Source of the DNA: Bacillota bacterium
GTDB taxonomy: Bacteria > Bacillota > Bacilli > Alicyclobacillales > SLC66
Length of the DNA: 14,856 nt
Assembly: GCA_021821225.1 (NCBI GenBank)
Contig: JAKACR010000042.1
Span: forward strand, 1-14,856
Reading direction: 5' to 3'
Position numbers and translations under genes: made by a program. This document shows, piece after piece, positions 14,679-14,856 of this stretch. A model generated the notes under the pieces. The model was not told the origin of the DNA and ran no database searches. It worked only from the letters and a program-made list of their open reading frames with translations. Every line of letters starts with the position of its first letter. The first letter of the stretch is position 1.

Positions 14679-14680
14679 AA

Positions 14681-14856
14681 ATGCTGCAACGTCCCATGAC
14701 CCTTCTGGACTTTCAGAGCAAGTTTTCGACTGACGACGCTTGCCGGAATCAGCTCTTTTCCATGCGCTGGCCCGAAGGGTTCCATTGTCCCCGTTGTGGA
14801 CACGATCGCTGTTATGTCGTGCGGGATCGGCATCTTCTGCAATGCCAATCGCCCTC
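14681..14856 (+). CDS. IS1595-family transposase (N-terminus only, runs off the window)
   Basis: 58 codons are visible. The start MLQRPMTLLDFQSKFSTDDA, then CRNQLFSMRWPEGFHCPRCG, matches the N-terminal zinc ribbon of IS1595/ISXO2-type DDE transposases (F-x-x-x-(F)-x-(T/S)-(D/E)-(D/E)-x-C ... L-x-x-x-RWP-x-GF-x-CP-x-CG). C36 and C39 are the first zinc pair and C55 begins the second; the remaining catalytic DDE domain lies beyond the right edge, so intactness cannot be judged. The left end of the element should lie between 14448 and 14680, but without the right end I cannot mark the terminal repeat. Confidence 0.85.
   Translation, partial: MLQRPMTLLDFQSKFSTDDACRNQLFSMRWPEGFHCPRCGHDRCYVVRDRHLLQCQSP

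Noticed and set aside
14448..14680. Manganese (yybP-ykoY) riboswitch before mntP
   Set aside because: I could not find the conserved loop sequences; the region more likely contains the end of the IS1595-type element.

Overview
The window (14,856 bp) reads as an accessory stretch of a moderately GC-rich bacterial chromosome, most likely a Gram-positive Firmicute near the Alicyclobacillaceae/Paenibacillus-type groups. This rests on strong GGAGG ribosome sites, frequent GTG/TTG starts, a BmrC/BmrD-like ABC exporter pair, a lantibiotic/thiopeptide dehydratase remnant, MntP and an IS1595-type transposase. The genus cannot be fixed from the sequence.

Region 1 (1-4704, minus strand) is one tightly packed CRISPR-Cas type I effector operon read from right to left: cas6 (Cmx6-like), cas3 (HD nuclease plus helicase), cas8a1 (Csx13/DevT-like) and the first 41 codons of cas7 (DevR-like), which runs off the left edge. 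A good sigma-A type promoter (TTGACT-17-TAAAAT) lies just upstream of cas6. Gene order and families match the Myxococcus Dev/MYXAN-type type I systems. Cas5, Cas1/Cas2/Cas4 and the CRISPR array are not in the window; they may lie beyond position 1.

Region 2 (4705-7687) is gene-poor and decayed. It holds an AT-rich intergenic stretch with a small hairpin, a frameshifted remnant of a thiopeptide/lantibiotic dehydratase C-terminal domain, a two-helix membrane protein, a small zinc-ribbon protein and a frameshifted 3' fragment of a methyltransferase gene. A dispersed structured repeat occurs here and again near 10.7 kb.

Region 3 (7688-12884, plus strand) carries an intact SAM methyltransferase with a 15-bp minisatellite at its 5' end, a macro-domain protein, an MFS exporter, three tandem structured repeat units, a 5'-truncated ABC exporter subunit that starts at its signature motif directly beside the last repeat, and an intact ABC exporter subunit overlapping it by ATGA. 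The two ABC genes look like the two halves of a heterodimeric exporter of which one half has been destroyed.

Region 4 (12885-14856) holds, on the minus strand, mntP (manganese efflux) and an EndoIII-superfamily glycosylase of MagIII type. A 120-bp nested palindrome lies at the 3' end of the glycosylase gene, whose reading frame now continues through it and antisense into the ABC gene. At the right edge an IS1595-family transposase gene begins. The overall picture is an actively rearranging region with an apparently intact interference module on its left flank.
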